The notes below the pieces were generated by a model. That model saw only the letters and a program-made list of their open reading frames with translations. It searched no databases and was not told where the DNA came from. From contig JAJYLK010000063.1 of assembly GCA_021787775.1 (NCBI GenBank), positions 1-6,809 on the forward strand: a stretch of DNA of 6,809 nucleotides, read 5' to 3'. This DNA is from Actinomycetes bacterium (GTDB lineage Bacteria; Actinomycetota; Thermoleophilia; BMS3ABIN01). A program made the position numbers and the translations under genes. This document shows positions 5,345 through 6,809 of the stretch, one piece after another (position 1 is the stretch's first letter; every line of letters starts with the position of its first letter).

Positions 5345-6376
5345 ATGCCAGGGGAACTCAGCCAGAGCATCGGACAGCGCTTTAGCGGCACCAGGCCGAA
5401 CGCGGCGACGTACGACGTGCACGGCGTGGTGACCAGGGTGTATGCCGACGATCATCTGCTGGCCCTGGCGGTCCAGGATTTTCTGCGGCCTTTCCGCGGA
5501 CAGCCGGATGCGGCGCCGGACATCGAATTCTATCTTTTGACCAAGGACAGCGGCTCCGCCGGCGCCCCCAGCGATTACTTCGCGGGCGCCGAGCTGCTTT
5601 ATGACTGGCAGGTCCTGCGCTACAGCAGGGAAGGCCAGCTGCGTTACCAGGAGGTCCCGGGGGCGGGATCGATCGTGGCCGATCTGGACCAGGGCATTGC
5701 GGTGGCATTCGTCGAAAGCGAAATCGCCGCCTGCGCCTGGTCGGTGACCCACGTCGTCTTCTTCCCCATCTGGGCGCAGCTGCTGAAAACCCGGGGGATA
5801 TTTCCGGTGCACGCCGCCGGCCTGGAGCGCGGCGGCAAGGGCATCCTCTTCCCCGGGAAAAGCGGTTGCGGCAAGTCCACGCTTTCACTTCAACTGCTCC
5901 AGAACGGCTTCAGGCTGCTGGGGGACGATACCGTATTTGTCAGGCAGGCAGGCGGGGGAGCCGAGATGCTCTTCTTCCCCGAGGAAGTCGACGTCTGCCC
6001 GGAAACAATCGATCTTTTCCCGACGCTGGCGCTGGCGCGCAATCTTGCCGACGACCGCTGGCAGCCGAAACAGAGGGTGAACCTCAACGCGGTAAAATCG
6101 AGCAAGGTCGTCGAGGCTTCGCCCGTCGATCTGCTTGTATTTCCCGTGATCGCCACAGACGGCGTCACCCGCTACGAGCGCGTCAACCATACCGAAGCGC
6201 TCGCTGAGCTGATCCTCTATGCATTCCTGTTCATGGATCCGCAGACCAGCAAGGAGAATTTCGCGCTCCTTGCGGGCCTGGTGCAGTCAGCCGCCTGCTA
6301 CCGGCTGCACATGGGCCTTGACGGCGCCGCCCTGGCGGGCGCCGTTGACGAAATTATTGCGGCAGTATACTATTAG
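5345..6376 (+). CDS. HPr-kinase-like P-loop protein (HprK-related), RiPP-associated
   Basis: A 343-residue soluble protein whose C-terminal half resembles the HPr kinase/phosphorylase catalytic fold. FPVHAAGLE places a His at 156 where HPrK has its conserved His, GKSGCGKST at 171-179 is the P-loop, and LLGDD at 191-195 matches the acidic pair that follows it in HPrK. The later HPrK signature that contacts HPr is not visible, so a role in carbon catabolite control is unlikely. The roughly 150-residue N-terminal region is not recognised. HprK-related kinases occur in several lasso peptide clusters, where they phosphorylate the precursor (paeninodin and relatives), so the peptide encoded about 0.8 kb upstream is a plausible substrate; S34 is the only Ser in its predicted core. 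I prefer the ATG at 5345, with AGAGG four bases upstream; a GTG at 5324 adds seven residues but has no ribosome site. It ends 205 bases before the next gene. Confidence 0.75.
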   Translation: MPGELSQSIGQRFSGTRPNAATYDVHGVVTRVYADDHLLALAVQDFLRPFRGQPDAAPDIEFYLLTKDSGSAGAPSDYFAGAELLYDWQVLRYSREGQLRYQEVPGAGSIVADLDQGIAVAFVESEIAACAWSVTHVVFFPIWAQLLKTRGIFPVHAAGLERGGKGILFPGKSGCGKSTLSLQLLQNGFRLLGDDTVFVRQAGGGAEMLFFPEEVDVCPETIDLFPTLALARNLADDRWQPKQRVNLNAVKSSKVVEASPVDLLVFPVIATDGVTRYERVNHTEALAELILYAFLFMDPQTSKENFALLAGLVQSAACYRLHMGLDGAALAGAVDEIIAAVYY

Positions 6377-6581
6377 GCGCCGCAATACCGGTTGTGGTTT
6401 ATCCGGTCCGGTCCAGAGTAGTTGATGTAATGATTGACGCGCTCTGCTCCGGAACTGCAGTCTGACCAACTGCAAACGGGGAACAGGTCAAGGGGGAATG
6501 GGGTCCGCTTCAGCTTATGGGCGGCCCTGCCAAGGTCCGCTAAAAAAGCGGAAAACACTAGAGAGGATGAAGGGAGGAAGG
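6377..6581. other. Gap between the kinase and the next gene, with small hairpins
   Basis: I find no credible gene here. CCGCT (6537-6541), loop AAAAA and AGCGG (6547-6551) form a small hairpin 30 bases before the next start. ACCGG (6387-6391) and CCGGT (6403-6407) form another weak one just after the kinase stop. Neither is followed by a T-tract. An in-frame ATG at 6498 could extend the next protein by 28 residues, but its purine run AAGGGGG sits too close to serve well as a ribosome site. Confidence 0.5.
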
Positions 6582-6809
6582 ATGCAAATAAGATCGAAAT
6601 TTCTGCTTCGATCGGGAGTTATTGTACTGGGTCTGATGTTGGCGCTGGGGCTGTATTTAAGCCTGAGCCACAGCAGTAAGGCCAACGGCACCACCGTCAG
6701 CGACTGGGCCAAGGTGCAGCAGTACGTCGATGCCTATATCCAGCGCCAGTATCCGGGATCGGGTGTTGGCGAGGGAGAAGGCAGCGTCGCTGCCGCGCAG
6801 AACACGCCG
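6582..6809 (+). CDS. Exported or membrane-anchored protein, N-terminal part only
   Basis: The first 76 codons of a gene that runs off the window end. The N-terminus MQIRSKFLLR is basic and followed by a hydrophobic stretch (about residues 11-28), which acts as a signal peptide or single membrane anchor. The next part (VSDWAKVQQYVDAYIQRQYPG) looks amphipathic and helical, followed by a Gly/Glu-rich turn. GGGAGG (6572-6577) lies 4 bases before the ATG at 6582. An in-frame ATG at 6567 would add five residues. No family can be named from this fragment. Same strand as the kinase but 205 bases away, so a separate promoter is possible. Confidence 0.7.
   Translation, partial: MQIRSKFLLRSGVIVLGLMLALGLYLSLSHSSKANGTTVSDWAKVQQYVDAYIQRQYPGSGVGEGEGSVAAAQNTP

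Overview
The window is GC-rich bacterial DNA with strong Shine-Dalgarno sequences (GGAGG types) and mostly TAA stops. A CooC-type nickel-insertion ATPase points to an organism with carbon monoxide dehydrogenase or acetyl-CoA synthase, so probably an anaerobe. A deep-branching anaerobic actinobacterium would fit, but the sequence does not fix the lineage. No rRNA, tRNA, CRISPR, transposase or phage gene is visible.

Layout. The left end (1-123) is non-coding. A cooC-like gene lies on the minus strand (124-897). A divergent non-coding stretch of about 600 bases (898-1498) holds a C6G5 palindrome flanked by direct repeats, a weak promoter candidate, a leader with two mutually exclusive hairpins ending in T6, and a second promoter candidate close to the next ribosome binding site. 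From 1499 onward everything reads on the plus strand: a 956-residue secreted protein made of two related beta-propeller-like halves (1499-4369); a 41-codon peptide gene with a lasso-type RiPP leader motif (4408-4533); a strong hairpin without a T-tract (4564-4597); a lipoprotein (4689-5306); an HPr-kinase-like P-loop protein (5345-6376); a 205-base gap; and the first 76 codons of an exported or membrane-anchored protein (6582 to the window end).

How the parts may work together. The short peptide, the HPrK-like kinase and the close spacing of the plus-strand genes look like part of a ribosomally made, post-translationally modified peptide (RiPP) locus. The peptide carries the leader signature used by lasso peptides, but its core has no Asp/Glu at ring positions 7-9. 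It has two cysteines and a hydrophobic Pro/Gln-rich tail instead, so a classical lasso peptide is unlikely. No cyclase, leader peptidase, RRE protein or transporter lies inside the window; the locus may continue downstream. The co-oriented secreted propeller and lipoprotein suggest a product that acts in, or is presented at, the cell envelope. This functional link is inference from gene order.
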